From Tolypothrix sp. FACHB-123 (GTDB taxonomy: Bacteria; Cyanobacteriota; Cyanobacteriia; Cyanobacteriales; Nostocaceae), in NCBI RefSeq assembly GCF_014697075.1, contig NZ_JACJRE010000012.1, positions 62,001 through 126,000 of the forward strand: 64,000 nucleotides of DNA, written 5' to 3'. The notes under the pieces were generated by a model. It searched no databases, had not been told where the DNA came from, and worked only from the letters and a program-made list of their open reading frames with translations. Every line of letters starts with the position of its first letter. Within the stretch, counting starts at the first letter, position 1. Shown here piece by piece: positions 47,261 to 56,638 of the stretch. The position numbers were made by a program, and so were the translations under genes.

Positions 47261-47335
47261 ACCTGTAGCTTGATATTTATTAACAACTCTACCAACTTTT
47301 CCGTGTCAACAGCAGCGTATCAACACTTCTCCCAG

Positions 47336-49108
47336 TCAACCTAATATCACCTCAGTCCGCATAACTCCTGCACGTTCATGACGAGCTAATAGTTTCACTG
47401 TGCTACCTCCATCTCCCCGCACAATCCATTCTACCTTTGCCCGGTCTTTGGTCGGATCGCTCTGTCTCCTTGTTGGGTGTGAAGGTTGGTAAGCCCGTCC
47501 CTCTAATTGTCCTAACTCTTCGCGGATGTTACCAGTTTCTAAAGTTACACCCTCAGGTAAGTCTATTTCACAGATACAGCCTCTGACTAGCTGCTTTTCC
47601 AAAGCTTTTTGGGTAACGTAGGTAGGTAACCAACCTGTATTCTGTACAACTAACTGCACTCGATATAAATCGTTACCTAAGCTGTGGACGCTAGTTTGAT
47701 AAATCTCCAACCGCGGGGAGATTAACAAATGCCAAACTAACCAATCAGGAAAGCGGGCGATTTCATGTTCTAAAAACTCTGGGGGTGGATTGTACCACGC
47801 ATACATGCTATCCCAACCGCCTAATTCAACTTCACCAAGTTGGGGATGATCGAAGGGATACCAATCAACATAGCCCTTTCCTGAGAGCTGTTCATCGTTC
47901 CAGCGCAACAACTTCAGCTCATCTTCTAAGGGATGTTCTCGAAACCATTCGACATGTTTATATTCTTTAATTCCTGCTTGACTTTGGGGACTCCAAACTT
48001 CTACCGTCCAAGAAAAGACACCGCGATCGTCATAAGCCCAATCATCGAAGGTTCCTGAAATATAATCTTTCGGATCGTAGCGGAAGTCGTGAAAAGCAGA
48101 AATCGCTGGGTATTCCGTAATTTCCGTCGCTTTTTTCCCAATATATTGATAAATCCGGAGGTCGTTGACAGGAAATTCCTCATCGCTGTGGTAGCTGTAG
48201 GGACGAATGATTACGCCGCCAAAGGTATGAAAAGATACTGCCACTGTGATATTAGAGTGAGTCGTCATGAATTGGACAAGCGATCGCACTTCCGCTTCGG
48301 ATGTGGGATAAGGGCCCGCCCCTGGCTGCTGAAACTCTTGTCGCCACATAGCCGGAAAGTTGCGGTTCAAATCTAACCCCTGTTGAGGCGGCTGAATCTT
48401 AATCTGTACTCCATCGTAATTTTCTATACGTCCTTCAGGTATAACTCGGTAATATTTACCACCAAATTCCGTTGGTTCCCGACGCACCAATAAACGCGGT
48501 TCCGTCAGGGAAATTTTCCAAGCACCATTTGCATCGGGAATGCGCATCAGTAAAATCCGCCCATCCCCATCGATATCTTCCATAACTAAACCATCGTTGC
48601 TTTCCCTACCTTCAGGATAGGGACGGGTAGCAGAACGAATAAATTTTGGTTTGTCAGCCAAAGCCCACTCCGCACCATCAGGGTTAACTCGCGGACAAAT
48701 GTAGAAGACGCGGGTGTCTAAACAAGGAGTAATCGCCGGATGATTACCGTAGGCTGTAACTAATGTTTGCAGTAGATATAGACAGACAATTGATGGTGCT
48801 AATTCCGTAGCGTGGATATTACCATCAATCCAAAGGGCTGGTTTTTCCCTGTCTGTTCCGGTAGCAAAATTAGTAACTGTCAGCAGCCAGATGTCCCTAC
48901 CTTCATAACTCTTACCAATGCTTTCTATACGTACTAGGTGCGGAAATTCCGCAGCATAACTATGCAAGATGTTTGTTAGATCTTCGTAGCGGTAATATTT
49001 ATCAAACTGAACATCTGGCATAATTACCCTCTCATGCGCCAGGCGTACATTCTCTACAATACCATTGCCTGTTACTGCAAATTGTGGTTTTGGGTTTTGA
49101 GATGACAC
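47336..49108 (-). CDS. M14-family zinc carboxypeptidase
   Basis: 590 residues, cytosolic by sequence. The carboxypeptidase A-type zinc site is H99 and E102 in GNIHATE, the third ligand lies in VSFHTFGG (middle), and the catalytic Glu in FSWTVEVWSPQS. RVNPDGAEWAL and GLDLNRNFP are also classic M14 blocks. The C-terminal ~140 residues (after ~450) are an added beta-rich domain. The reading frame starts at GTG (49108); a later Met would truncate the protein, so I kept GTG. Substrate unknown. Confidence 0.88.
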   Translation of the reverse strand: MSSQNPKPQFAVTGNGIVENVRLAHERVIMPDVQFDKYYRYEDLTNILHSYAAEFPHLVRIESIGKSYEGRDIWLLTVTNFATGTDREKPALWIDGNIHATELAPSIVCLYLLQTLVTAYGNHPAITPCLDTRVFYICPRVNPDGAEWALADKPKFIRSATRPYPEGRESNDGLVMEDIDGDGRILLMRIPDANGAWKISLTEPRLLVRREPTEFGGKYYRVIPEGRIENYDGVQIKIQPPQQGLDLNRNFPAMWRQEFQQPGAGPYPTSEAEVRSLVQFMTTHSNITVAVSFHTFGGVIIRPYSYHSDEEFPVNDLRIYQYIGKKATEITEYPAISAFHDFRYDPKDYISGTFDDWAYDDRGVFSWTVEVWSPQSQAGIKEYKHVEWFREHPLEDELKLLRWNDEQLSGKGYVDWYPFDHPQLGEVELGGWDSMYAWYNPPPEFLEHEIARFPDWLVWHLLISPRLEIYQTSVHSLGNDLYRVQLVVQNTGWLPTYVTQKALEKQLVRGCICEIDLPEGVTLETGNIREELGQLEGRAYQPSHPTRRQSDPTKDRAKVEWIVRGDGGSTVKLLARHERAGVMRTEVILG

Positions 49109-49146
49109 AAATAGAGAGAATATTCCAAATAGATGAAGTACGAAGG

Positions 49147-49172
49147 TAGGGGCACAATAATGTTGTGCCCTA
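49147..49172. repeat. GGGGCACAA palindrome
   Basis: TAGGGGCACAA...TTGTGCCCTA hairpin in the short spacer upstream of the M14 gene. Related hairpins occur at 53423-53450 (CTAGGGGCACAA...TTGTACCCCTAG). Confidence 0.55.
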
Positions 49173-49288
49173 TAATTATTTGGATATCAACAATGCAGTC
49201 TTCTGCAAATAAATTGGCTGATTCTAGACATTGTGTAATTTTAAATCTGAAATTTTCCATCTAAAATTTAGTAATTTATCTGGGAAGT

Positions 49289-49591
49289 TCATCGGGGACA
49301 TTCGGGTAAACTTTTCTCAGCATAATTACAATCAAAATAAATTAGAGCTTCCCTAGTAGATTCAAAAGTGGGAGTTGTGATGTAAGATTTACTGTTTGGA
49401 CTAGCTTCTTTTGACCAAATCTTTAAGTAGTAACTACGATTATCATCGCTAGACCATAATTCATAACGATAATTGCCTCCAAAACCCTCACTATTTAAAT
49501 AATCAGCTAGGGCTGTATGTGATGTGGCTATGCAGGTCAATAAAGTCAACACAGGAATTGTGACTACTTTTAAGATTGGACTGAATTTCAT
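49289..49591 (-). CDS. Small exported protein, unknown function
   Basis: 100 residues with a signal peptide (VVTIPVLTLLTCIATSHTALA) and a short mature part containing YRYELWSSDDNRSYYLKIW and two Cys near the end (C90, C98 by approximate count) that may pair. No family recognised. Confidence 0.6.
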   Translation of the reverse strand: MKFSPILKVVTIPVLTLLTCIATSHTALADYLNSEGFGGNYRYELWSSDDNRSYYLKIWSKEASPNSKSYITTPTFESTREALIYFDCNYAEKSLPECPR

Positions 49592-49810
49592 AAATACATC
49601 GGAGATACACTATATCTAGCTTCATAAATATGGTTTATCTTCACATCAGTAATAATGTGGAATATTTTGTAAAGATATAAAAATAACAACATTATTTGTA
49701 ATGTTAACTAAAATTCCTATTGAAATCCGCTCTTGGATTTGTGAAATATTACATGTATGGTTGTTGACTGTCCATAGACAAAACCGACATTTTAAATTTA
49801 AGAGTTTTTA

Positions 49811-50707
49811 TCATCGATTCTCTTGGACTAATAAAACCGATTTCACTTGTCGCTTAATTGGTTTTCTTACCAAATTTAGCTTGCCGTAAATAGTCTTGCC
49901 ATTGTAATAAAGTGAAGAAGAACTTCCTCCATCTAAATTCATCGCTTTTTTTGCTCCTAAGGTTTTCATAAAGGCTGCTAATTCTGATAAATTCATCCCC
50001 GATTTAGCCAAGCGGACATTAGGCTTTTGAGCTACCATAACTAAGAGAATATTGCCATCATCAGTAATACCAATAGCAGTTCTAGAACTAGGTTGATTGC
50101 TACCAATTGCATCTCTACCATTGGCTTGATCAACAAATCCTTCTTGTTCTGAAGTAAGTTCAGGTAAAAGATTGGGGCCACCACCTACTGCATCGAGTAA
50201 CTGACATCCGGCTAAGGGTAATTCATTGTGAGGAGTAATATCATAGGTGACAGTTTCTCCGCAGAGGTAGCGGCGAAATTCTGTGCGATTAAAAATTTTA
50301 TTCAAATAAGGTTTGAGGTTAGGATTTTTGACTAGTCTTTCGTTATCTGTGGGATCGGCTACTACACGACCAGCAATAACAACATGAGATGTAGATTTTT
50401 GATTAACTGGGTCAAAAAAGCCTGCATTTAAAATAGCTTTTACTTGCTGTTTTCTGGCGAATTCTTCTACAGTGGCTACTTTATCTGCGATTGCAACTGT
50501 GACTAGAAATCGCCTATCATTGGGAATTGATAAAATATGAACTACGCTTTGCGGTAAGGTGCGCTGTTCGTAGGTGATGGTTTTTGGTGGAGAAGGTGCA
50601 ACATTTGGCACTTTTGATATAGAGGAATGCAACTTAAATAATAGTGGCATCCCGAAACTAATTAATGTCAGACTCAGTAGCCAGATTTTTTTGACTTGAA
50701 TACCCAT
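49811..50707 (-). CDS. Phosphodiester glycosidase (NAGPA-like) domain protein
   Basis: 298 residues with an N-terminal anchor or signal (IWLLSLTLISFGMPLLF) and a NAGPA domain (PF09992): AILNAGFFDP, DAVGGGPNLL, RTAIGITDDGNILLV and the final AMNLDGGSSSSLYYNG. The mammalian enzyme removes GlcNAc from mannose-6-phosphate; bacterial members are mostly envelope-located and may act on phosphodiester-linked sugars. Substrate here unknown. Confidence 0.87.
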   Translation of the reverse strand: MGIQVKKIWLLSLTLISFGMPLLFKLHSSISKVPNVAPSPPKTITYEQRTLPQSVVHILSIPNDRRFLVTVAIADKVATVEEFARKQQVKAILNAGFFDPVNQKSTSHVVIAGRVVADPTDNERLVKNPNLKPYLNKIFNRTEFRRYLCGETVTYDITPHNELPLAGCQLLDAVGGGPNLLPELTSEQEGFVDQANGRDAIGSNQPSSRTAIGITDDGNILLVMVAQKPNVRLAKSGMNLSELAAFMKTLGAKKAMNLDGGSSSSLYYNGKTIYGKLNLVRKPIKRQVKSVLLVQENR

Positions 50708-50936
50708 ATTATTAAATTAAGCTGAAAATTCGCTAAATAAATATTACCCAGGCAACTATGTAAATTCCAGATAAGATGACATTATATTTTTCTATACTTT
50801 TCTAGGCTGGATTTCATAGCCTATCTTTGTTATTATTTTTTAATCTTTGCTAGACACAAAATATGTAAGCGATCGCACTAGCACGAGTTGAGAATAATGG
50901 CGATCGCACTCCCATAGTCATACCTCTATCGACAGA

Positions 50937-51209
50937 TTAAGAGGCTTTTGGTTGATACCAGAGAATTACCTGTAATTTGGCGCAGTAGCCACCCCAATCA
51001 CTAATTTCCGTTTCATTGTCAGCCAGCCAATCATAAATTTGTGCCGCTTTTGCTAAAGCTACCTTTTCCGAACGGTAAAGCTTTGGGCTAGGACAAAAGG
51101 CTTTACCATTGATGTGTATAGCTGCAATGTGCCAGTAGTCGCTACCTTCACCCTCCGGAACAACTTCTATAAATCCATTACTGTAAGGCTCAATTATGCC
51201 GATGTTCAT
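50937..51209 (-). CDS. Small soluble protein, unknown function
   Basis: 90 residues, no signal peptide; contains WHIAAIHINGKAFCPSPKLY, KAAQIYDWLADNETEI and WGGYCAKLQVILWYQ. Two Cys and five Trp. The composition is that of a genuine folded protein; the family is not recognised. Confidence 0.6.
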   Translation of the reverse strand: MNIGIIEPYSNGFIEVVPEGEGSDYWHIAAIHINGKAFCPSPKLYRSEKVALAKAAQIYDWLADNETEISDWGGYCAKLQVILWYQPKAS

Positions 51210-51373
51210 CTGCTAACTAATCGCACTCCCAAAATATTTATCCTACAGTTGCAATTGCTTAGTCGCTATCCTACTCTTTAGTTAATTTATTTAGCAGTCA
51301 AACAGGTAGCAAATCAGAGAAAGTCTGAGGTAACTGTACATAATTGTCAGTAATTCTTTAGGTATAATTCTCA

Positions 51374-51460
51374 ATGGCTAATTTTGTTCACTGTGGACAA
51401 AAACTTATTAGCAAAAATAGTCTTTGTAGCAGATGTGGTGGCGAAAAAATGGTCATATGA
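51374..51460 (+). CDS. Candidate degenerate zinc-ribbon microprotein
   Basis: 28 codons: MANFVHCGQKLISKNS then LCSRCGGEKMVI. The HCG...CxxCG arrangement is that of a zinc ribbon whose first CxxC has lost one cysteine (NF-VHCG in place of xFCxxCG). The ribosome site is weak. It could be a relic of a larger zinc-ribbon gene or a micro-ORF. Confidence 0.35.
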   Translation: MANFVHCGQKLISKNSLCSRCGGEKMVI

Positions 51461-51510
51461 TAATGAGCATCAATAATTAGCTATGACTAGAGTAATAATA
51501 GGAGCTTGAT

Positions 51511-51582
51511 ATGTTTAGCGCCCTGATTTTGTTTGCGGGTTACGCTGCTATTTCGACATTCTTTATTTCTGCGGTTGAGTAA
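51511..51582 (+). CDS. Candidate 23-residue membrane microprotein
   Basis: The ATG is preceded by a strong, well-spaced ribosome site (AATAGGAGCTTGATATG). The 23-residue peptide (MFSALILFAGYAAISTFF, then ISAVE) is a single hydrophobic span. The size and the good translation signal recall cyanobacterial thylakoid microproteins, but I cannot assign it. Confidence 0.5.
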   Translation: MFSALILFAGYAAISTFFISAVE

Positions 51583-51627
51583 CAAGACACAAACGCTATA
51601 TTTGATTGTGTATGAGATGAAGCGATA

Positions 51628-52257
51628 TTAGTTAGGCGTAGATGCTTCTTCGCGGCAAAATACAAATAGATTACCTGTTGCACCTCTTCCGACTCTAATT
51701 TGTGAGTCTAAATATGAGGTTGTCCACAGCGCTTCATTTCGCAAAAATTCCCACACCGGAATTTTCAACGCTGGTAAACTCCAACTGGAGATTCCCAAGG
51801 GCTTTGTTCCTTGTACGGAAAACGCCCCAAAACTTACTTGAGCAACCCGTTCATCTTCACCCCATCTCCATACGCCGTCAGCTATTAAGCGCCATTCTCC
51901 TAAAAATGGGAGAGCGAATTCCGCACAGTTGGCGGCGGAAATTTGCGAGGAATGGCTTGCAACTAAGGTTTGCCACACGCGTATAATTTTCACTCCTCCC
52001 CCAATTTCTCTGAATGACGATAGTCGGCGCGTGACTACAGTACCGCGCGAAGCGTAAATTAATCGCCAGCTACCAGTTAGGGAGGAAAGATGATTGACGC
52101 TAAGGGGGCGATCGCGGGGATTTAGCCCCTCCAACTGTTGCACAAGGCGATCGCTTGTTTCATCGGGCGAGGGAAATATGCTTTGCTGCCAGCCTAACTC
52201 TGCAATTCGTTGCAGTAGTTCCGTTTTTAAGCTAAATCTCGTTTTTTCATCATCCAT
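51628..52257 (-). CDS. PAP/fibrillin (plastid lipid-associated) protein
   Basis: 209 residues from the ATG at 52257 (GGAG upstream; an ATG at 52278 lacks a site). The fibrillin lipocalin-like domain has LTGSWRLIYASRG near the N-terminus and YLDSQIRVGRGATGNLFVF at the C-terminus, both diagnostic. Fibrillins associate with thylakoids and plastoglobule-like lipids and protect photosystems under stress. It is encoded alone on the minus strand. Confidence 0.85.
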   Translation of the reverse strand: MDDEKTRFSLKTELLQRIAELGWQQSIFPSPDETSDRLVQQLEGLNPRDRPLSVNHLSSLTGSWRLIYASRGTVVTRRLSSFREIGGGVKIIRVWQTLVASHSSQISAANCAEFALPFLGEWRLIADGVWRWGEDERVAQVSFGAFSVQGTKPLGISSWSLPALKIPVWEFLRNEALWTTSYLDSQIRVGRGATGNLFVFCREEASTPN

Positions 52258-52399
52258 TATCTTTGCTCCATTTGTCATTGTCTCGATCGCCAGAGAAAAT
52301 TACTTTACTTTTCTTTACGTAATTTGGTGATTTGCGCTTGTTTACTGATTGAGTAAACACCTTTTATTCAGGCTATCAGCCTTTTACTGTCAACAGAGC

Positions 52400-52580
52400 T
52401 TGACATGTTGTTACAATTCTGTTAAATTTATTTACATAAATTAATAAATAAATCAAAAGACCTATTGCTTTAGGTATTAACGAAAAATTTTTCATTTCGG
52501 TTTTGATTTCGGTATCGGTATCTCCCATCGTCATTTGGTTTTCTCCCCCTCTCCTCAGCCGCCAAGCTGAGGTTTTTTTT
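52400..52580 (+). ncRNA. Orphan promoter-terminator cassette (candidate small RNA)
   Basis: TTGACA (52400-52405), a 17-bp spacer and TAAATT (52423-52428) form a sigma-70-like promoter. About 125 bp further, CCTCAGC-CGCCAA-GCTGAGG followed by eight T (52553-52580) is a textbook intrinsic terminator. No convincing ORF lies between. The predicted transcript is about 145 nt. Neighbouring genes are a minus-strand fibrillin and a plus-strand gene that begins 330 bp later, so a leader role is unlikely. I did not recognise a known RNA family. Confidence 0.45.
52553..52580 (+). terminator. Strong intrinsic terminator
   Basis: CCTCAGC/GCTGAGG 7-bp stem with a 6-nt loop, followed by TTTTTTTT. Confidence 0.85.
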
Positions 52581-52742
52581 GGCTATTTTTGGGTTTGAGA
52601 GTGAATTGAGTGGGGAACTAAGTCTGCGATCGCCCTATCAATTCTGGAAACTGGCAAAATTAAATAATTATTAAAAATAGCCTACCTCTCTAAATTCATG
52701 TTTGAAACTTTTAAATAACACCACAATATAGTTATCTAAAAA

Positions 52743-52769
52743 TTAGCACTCACCGCTTGATAGTGCTAA
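52743..52769 (+). promoter_or_regulatory. CIRCE element (HrcA operator)
   Basis: TTAGCACTC - 9 nt - TAGTGCTAA differs from the CIRCE consensus (TTAGCACTC-N9-GAGTGCTAA) by a single base. It lies 140 bp upstream of a plus-strand gene at 52909. HrcA is the known binder of CIRCE in cyanobacterial chaperonin operons. Confidence 0.85.
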
Positions 52770-52908
52770 TTTATCAGGGAAATTTAATACTTATGATATA
52801 AGCAAGAATTATCCTTGTTAGAGATGGCAATTGATAAAATTTGAGACATAATAATTGCTATTAAAACCAAAGTTTCATATAATCGATTAATAATGGGAGA
52901 GGACTGGA

Positions 52909-53256
52909 ATGAAATATACTTTTGACCTTGTAGGAGTATCTCCAGTTTTAAATTTTTTTAATCACCAACAGCAGAGCCAAACACAAGCGCAGCATCGAGG
53001 TGTGGAATACTTGGGAACCCATATTTGTACATTAGATGCGTTCTTAGAATCCATTGAAACCATGCCCACCAAATGGGGTTGGAACTTGGATCAAGTCGTA
53101 GACACAGTAATTCAGTTTTGGTTACATAACTCAGACAGTATCAACTATTGGAAAAGACGTTTAACAGATGCTGGCAGAGATAACTTACTAGTAGCTAGAG
53201 TAGCTGATTTCACAGCCTTACAAGCCGAATTAGAATCCTTACTAGATAAGGATTAG
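52909..53256 (+). CDS. Cyanobacterial conserved protein behind a CIRCE element
   Basis: 115 residues with no signal peptide or membrane segment. It contains FDLVGVSPVLNFFNHQQQ, GVEYLGTHICTLDAFLESIE, WGWNLDQVVDTVIQFWL and a charged C-terminus (FTALQAELESLLDKD). The sequence looks like a genuine conserved family, but I cannot name it. The upstream CIRCE site predicts HrcA-dependent heat-shock induction (inference). It ends before two hairpins at 53423-53450 and 53519-53541. Confidence 0.75.
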   Translation: MKYTFDLVGVSPVLNFFNHQQQSQTQAQHRGVEYLGTHICTLDAFLESIETMPTKWGWNLDQVVDTVIQFWLHNSDSINYWKRRLTDAGRDNLLVARVADFTALQAELESLLDKD

Positions 53257-53422
53257 TCAGCTAATGTGCAACTTAAAAGCAAATAGCTTAAATACATCTA
53301 GAGGTTTTCTAGTGATTCGCAATAACGCTCTTTCTTCATAGAAGCTACAACATGAGTTTCTTGATTTGTATCTCTTACCTTATTTCTGAGAATTGGTAAA
53401 ATTCCGATTTACATAATTGTTC

Positions 53423-53541
53423 CTAGGGGCACAAAATCTTGTACCCCTAGCCTTATATTTCATTTAGTAGAAATACCCTGTCAATATCAAATCGAATTAC
53501 CAAGGCTGTGTTTCTCTAGCAATACCCAAAAAGGGTATTGC
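53423..53541. terminator. Two hairpins between convergent genes
   Basis: CTAGGGGCACAA / TTGTACCCCTAG (53423-53450) is a dispersed-palindrome type. GCAATACCC-AAAAA-GGGTATTGC (53519-53541) is a perfect 9-bp hairpin. Both lie between the convergent CIRCE-controlled gene and the sugar nucleotidyltransferase gene and probably act as terminators, though neither has a long T-run. Confidence 0.5.
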
Positions 53542-53576
53542 ACAAAAATTGGTTGGCTTCCCAATTGAGTATCAAC

Positions 53577-56108
53577 TTATTGAACTTCTGCCGGATGTTG
53601 TTCTTGTTGCCTTTCGATAAACATTTGCACGCGGTTGCGGTAGTTTCTTAAAGTTTCATCTACCCAATCGCGCTCATTACTATTAGCAAATAAATGTACT
53701 ACTGGCTCACTAGCATCTGGTAAAACTAACAACCAATTGTCATCATAGGGCTGACCAATTTTCACACCATCGATTAATTCTAAGTTTTGGGCGGGATGAG
53801 TTTCCACTAAATAACGCATGAGTGCGCCTTTAGCACTCCAAGGACAACGAACTGTATGGGATCTGTGAACTACACGAGGTAATTCAGCACGCACAGTAGC
53901 AAGCGATCGCTCTTGAATTGTTAACATTTCAATGATCTTGGCAATACAAAACATCGCATCAAATCCAGGATGCAATTGGGGGAAAATAAAACCAGTATCG
54001 CCGCTACCAGCCAACACCACATTGCTATATTGTTGCGAAGCCTCCATTAAAGCTGTTGGATTAGCTTTAGTGCGGATGACTTTACCATCATGGCGACGGG
54101 CGACTTGTTCCACCGCACTTGAAGCATGAACTGGTACAACTACCGTACCTCTGGGGTTGGAGGTTAAAATCATATCTACCATCAGTGCGGTTAACATTTC
54201 TCCGCGAATGGGCGCACCCGATTCATCGACTAAAATCAGCTGTTCGCCATTAGCCGATACTTGGACACCAAAGTTAGCTTTCAACGCTTCCACCACATGT
54301 CCTAACTGAGTTAACAGTCCTTCTCGCTCAGCAGTTGATACAGCGTGCTTATTCAAGCTAGCGTTCAAAACTACCGCATCAGCCCCAAATTTATCTAACA
54401 TTTGCGGTAATACAGCCCCAGACACCGCATAAACGTAGTCAATTACTACTTTGGCGCGACTGTTGCTGAGAGTAGAAACATGTAATAATTTCTCAAAAGC
54501 AGTACAGTAACGGTCATTAACTTGACTGGGATAGGCAACATCACCAATTTCATGAATTTGTGCCCGCCGCATATCTTCTTTAAAGTAAGCCCCCTCAATT
54601 TTCTTTTCTTGGGCTTTAGAGATATTGATGCCCTTATTATCCATAAATTCAATCAGGATATAATCAGGGCGATCGGGATGGACGCGCACATGAATACCAC
54701 CAGCTACTCCCATGATGGGTATAACTGTGCGGGCGATGGGTACAGCGGTAGCATCAAGGTTTTGAATATCAATTCCTACTGACATTAAACCCGCAATTAG
54801 CGATCGCGTCACCATCCGCGATACATTGCGCTGATCGCGGGAAACTGCCACTTTAGAACCTGGTTTTAAAGTAGAACCGTAAGCTGCACCCAACTTCACC
54901 GCAAATTCTGGAGTGATATCAATATTGGCTAATCCTTGGACACCACGTTGTCCAAATAAATTCCTTTGGGCAATATTTCCCCAAATCAAGTTAATGTTTA
55001 AAACAGCACCGGACTCAATCTTTTTACTCGGCCAAACCCTAATTCCCGGGCTAATCTGGGCTTCTTCTCCCACCGTAGATAAAGAACCCACTACAGATGC
55101 TTCTAATACATGAGCGCGACGATCAACACGAGTACCACGAGAAATCACACAAGCCGAAAGTTGGGCTTCTTCACCAATAATTGCCCCATTCCAAACAATG
55201 GGACGTTTCAAATTGGCATCAGCCGCGATCGTTACATTATCCCCAATCACAGTGCCGGCTTCAATTTGTACCCTGGCACCAATCCGGCAATTATCACCAA
55301 TTACCGCTGGGGTTTCGATGGTTGCTGAGGGGTCAATATAAGTATTTTGACCTTTCCATAGACCTGGCGAAATTTCTGTGTAAGCAAAGTCGAGTTTTAC
55401 CTTACCATATAGGGCATCATACTGCGCTTCTCTATAGGCATCCAAATGACCAACATCGCACCAATAACCTTGGGCAATGTAACCATACATTGGCTCATTT
55501 TTGGCTAGTAATAAGGGGAATAAATCTTTGGAAAAGTCACATTCTGTGTTCGCTGGCAGATAGTCTAAAACTTCTGGTTCGAGAATATAAGTCCCCGTAT
55601 TGACTGTATCCGAGAAAATTTCACTAGTAGAAGGTTTTTCTAAAAATCGATTAATTCGACCATCTTCATCAGTAATTACTACTCCAAACTCAATTGGGTT
55701 AGGGACGCGGGTTAAAATTAAAGTCGCCTTTGATTTATTTTGTTTGTGAAATTCAATTGCGGCTGTTAAATCAAAATCTGTGACACTATCGCCGCTAATT
55801 ACTAAAAAGGTTTCATCCAAAAGTTCGGCAATATTTTTCACACAGCCAGCTGTGCCTAAAGGTTGGTCTTCTTCCACAGCATAGGTCATCTGTACGCCAA
55901 AATCGCTACCATCTTGAAAGTAATCGCGCAGCACATCAGGTAAATAATGTAGCGTCGCAATTACTTCTGTGATTTGATGCCGTTTGAGGAGATTGATAAT
56001 ATGTTCAGCAATCGGTCGATTTAAAATTGGCACCATTGGTTTGGGCAAATCGCAAGTTAAGGGACGAAGCCGCGTTCCCGAACCGCCTGCCATCAGCACT
56101 GCACGCAT
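53577..56108 (-). CDS. Sugar nucleotidyltransferase fused to a degenerate phosphomannomutase
   Basis: 843 residues; the ATG follows AAGGAGGA. The N-terminal NTP-transferase domain ([18 protein letters not shown] and PKPMVP; 1-230) is followed by a left-handed beta-helix (~250-375), together the mannose-1-phosphate guanylyltransferase-type architecture. The C-terminal ~460 residues are a phosphohexomutase fold ([35 protein letters not shown]). The catalytic phosphoserine loop that reads TxSHNP in active mutases is here [12 protein letters not shown] (about 469-480), with no serine. So the mutase half is probably inactive or regulatory. It likely feeds GDP-mannose or a similar sugar to polysaccharide synthesis. 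Confidence 0.85.
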   Translation of the reverse strand: MRAVLMAGGSGTRLRPLTCDLPKPMVPILNRPIAEHIINLLKRHQITEVIATLHYLPDVLRDYFQDGSDFGVQMTYAVEEDQPLGTAGCVKNIAELLDETFLVISGDSVTDFDLTAAIEFHKQNKSKATLILTRVPNPIEFGVVITDEDGRINRFLEKPSTSEIFSDTVNTGTYILEPEVLDYLPANTECDFSKDLFPLLLAKNEPMYGYIAQGYWCDVGHLDAYREAQYDALYGKVKLDFAYTEISPGLWKGQNTYIDPSATIETPAVIGDNCRIGARVQIEAGTVIGDNVTIAADANLKRPIVWNGAIIGEEAQLSACVISRGTRVDRRAHVLEASVVGSLSTVGEEAQISPGIRVWPSKKIESGAVLNINLIWGNIAQRNLFGQRGVQGLANIDITPEFAVKLGAAYGSTLKPGSKVAVSRDQRNVSRMVTRSLIAGLMSVGIDIQNLDATAVPIARTVIPIMGVAGGIHVRVHPDRPDYILIEFMDNKGINISKAQEKKIEGAYFKEDMRRAQIHEIGDVAYPSQVNDRYCTAFEKLLHVSTLSNSRAKVVIDYVYAVSGAVLPQMLDKFGADAVVLNASLNKHAVSTAEREGLLTQLGHVVEALKANFGVQVSANGEQLILVDESGAPIRGEMLTALMVDMILTSNPRGTVVVPVHASSAVEQVARRHDGKVIRTKANPTALMEASQQYSNVVLAGSGDTGFIFPQLHPGFDAMFCIAKIIEMLTIQERSLATVRAELPRVVHRSHTVRCPWSAKGALMRYLVETHPAQNLELIDGVKIGQPYDDNWLLVLPDASEPVVHLFANSNERDWVDETLRNYRNRVQMFIERQQEQHPAEVQ

Positions 56109-56443
56109 AAATCCTCCTTAGCTATTTGCAGCATTTGCTGCTTTAATACCCGCAATATACGTTGTGTTTTTCTTACTCTAGTCTCTTATGAATGTTGATA
56201 TTTCAGGAACTCCCACAAGAGGCATCTAAGTTAACAAAGTATATATACTTAATTCTTATGGAATATGCTGCTAGGAAACAGCCGTTATGTTGTTATTTCT
56301 TGATTTTTGAATTGTGCTTAGGCTTGTCTGAGACATCGTCACTAGCTACGATGTCAAAGCCTACTCTAAACTGGAATAAGAGAATGTAGCGTTAAGTCAC
56401 TCGGTAACCGAAAAACTAAAAAGTTCCTCTGGGAGTTATAAGA
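56109..56443. other. Spacer between nucleotidyltransferase and small membrane protein
   Basis: About 335 bp with the divergent promoters. Contains GACATCGTCACTAGCTACGATGTC near 56333-56356 (GACATCGT and ACGATGTC arms, an 8-bp inverted repeat with an 8-nt loop). No gene seen. Confidence 0.45.
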
Positions 56444-56638
56444 ATGATTAAGTTAATTATTTTTGGTTTAATTGCTGGCTATATCTATGGTGCTTGGAAG
56501 TTCTGGAAAGGCTTTGAGCGCACTCACTTTACTCCAAGTCTGCCTAATCGGATAGGTTTAGCTTTGTTGTGGCCGGCTTTATTTGTTACTAATAAATCCT
56601 ATCGTCGCAACTTTAGACAAGCTCTAAAAGGCAAGTAA
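56444..56638 (+). CDS. Small conserved membrane protein
   Basis: 64 residues, start after TGGGAG. One N-terminal membrane span (LIIFGLIAGYIYGAWKF) and an amphipathic basic part with LPNRIGLALLWPALFVTNKS and YRRNFRQALKGK. It resembles a small cyanobacterial protein often annotated as hypothetical. Function unknown. A perfect palindromic terminator lies about 135 bp downstream. Confidence 0.75.
   Translation: MIKLIIFGLIAGYIYGAWKFWKGFERTHFTPSLPNRIGLALLWPALFVTNKSYRRNFRQALKGK

Noticed and set aside
49701-49889. A 62-codon plus-strand frame overlapping the phosphodiester glycosidase-type gene
   Set aside because: Its second half is antisense to a well-supported gene, and it shows no family features.
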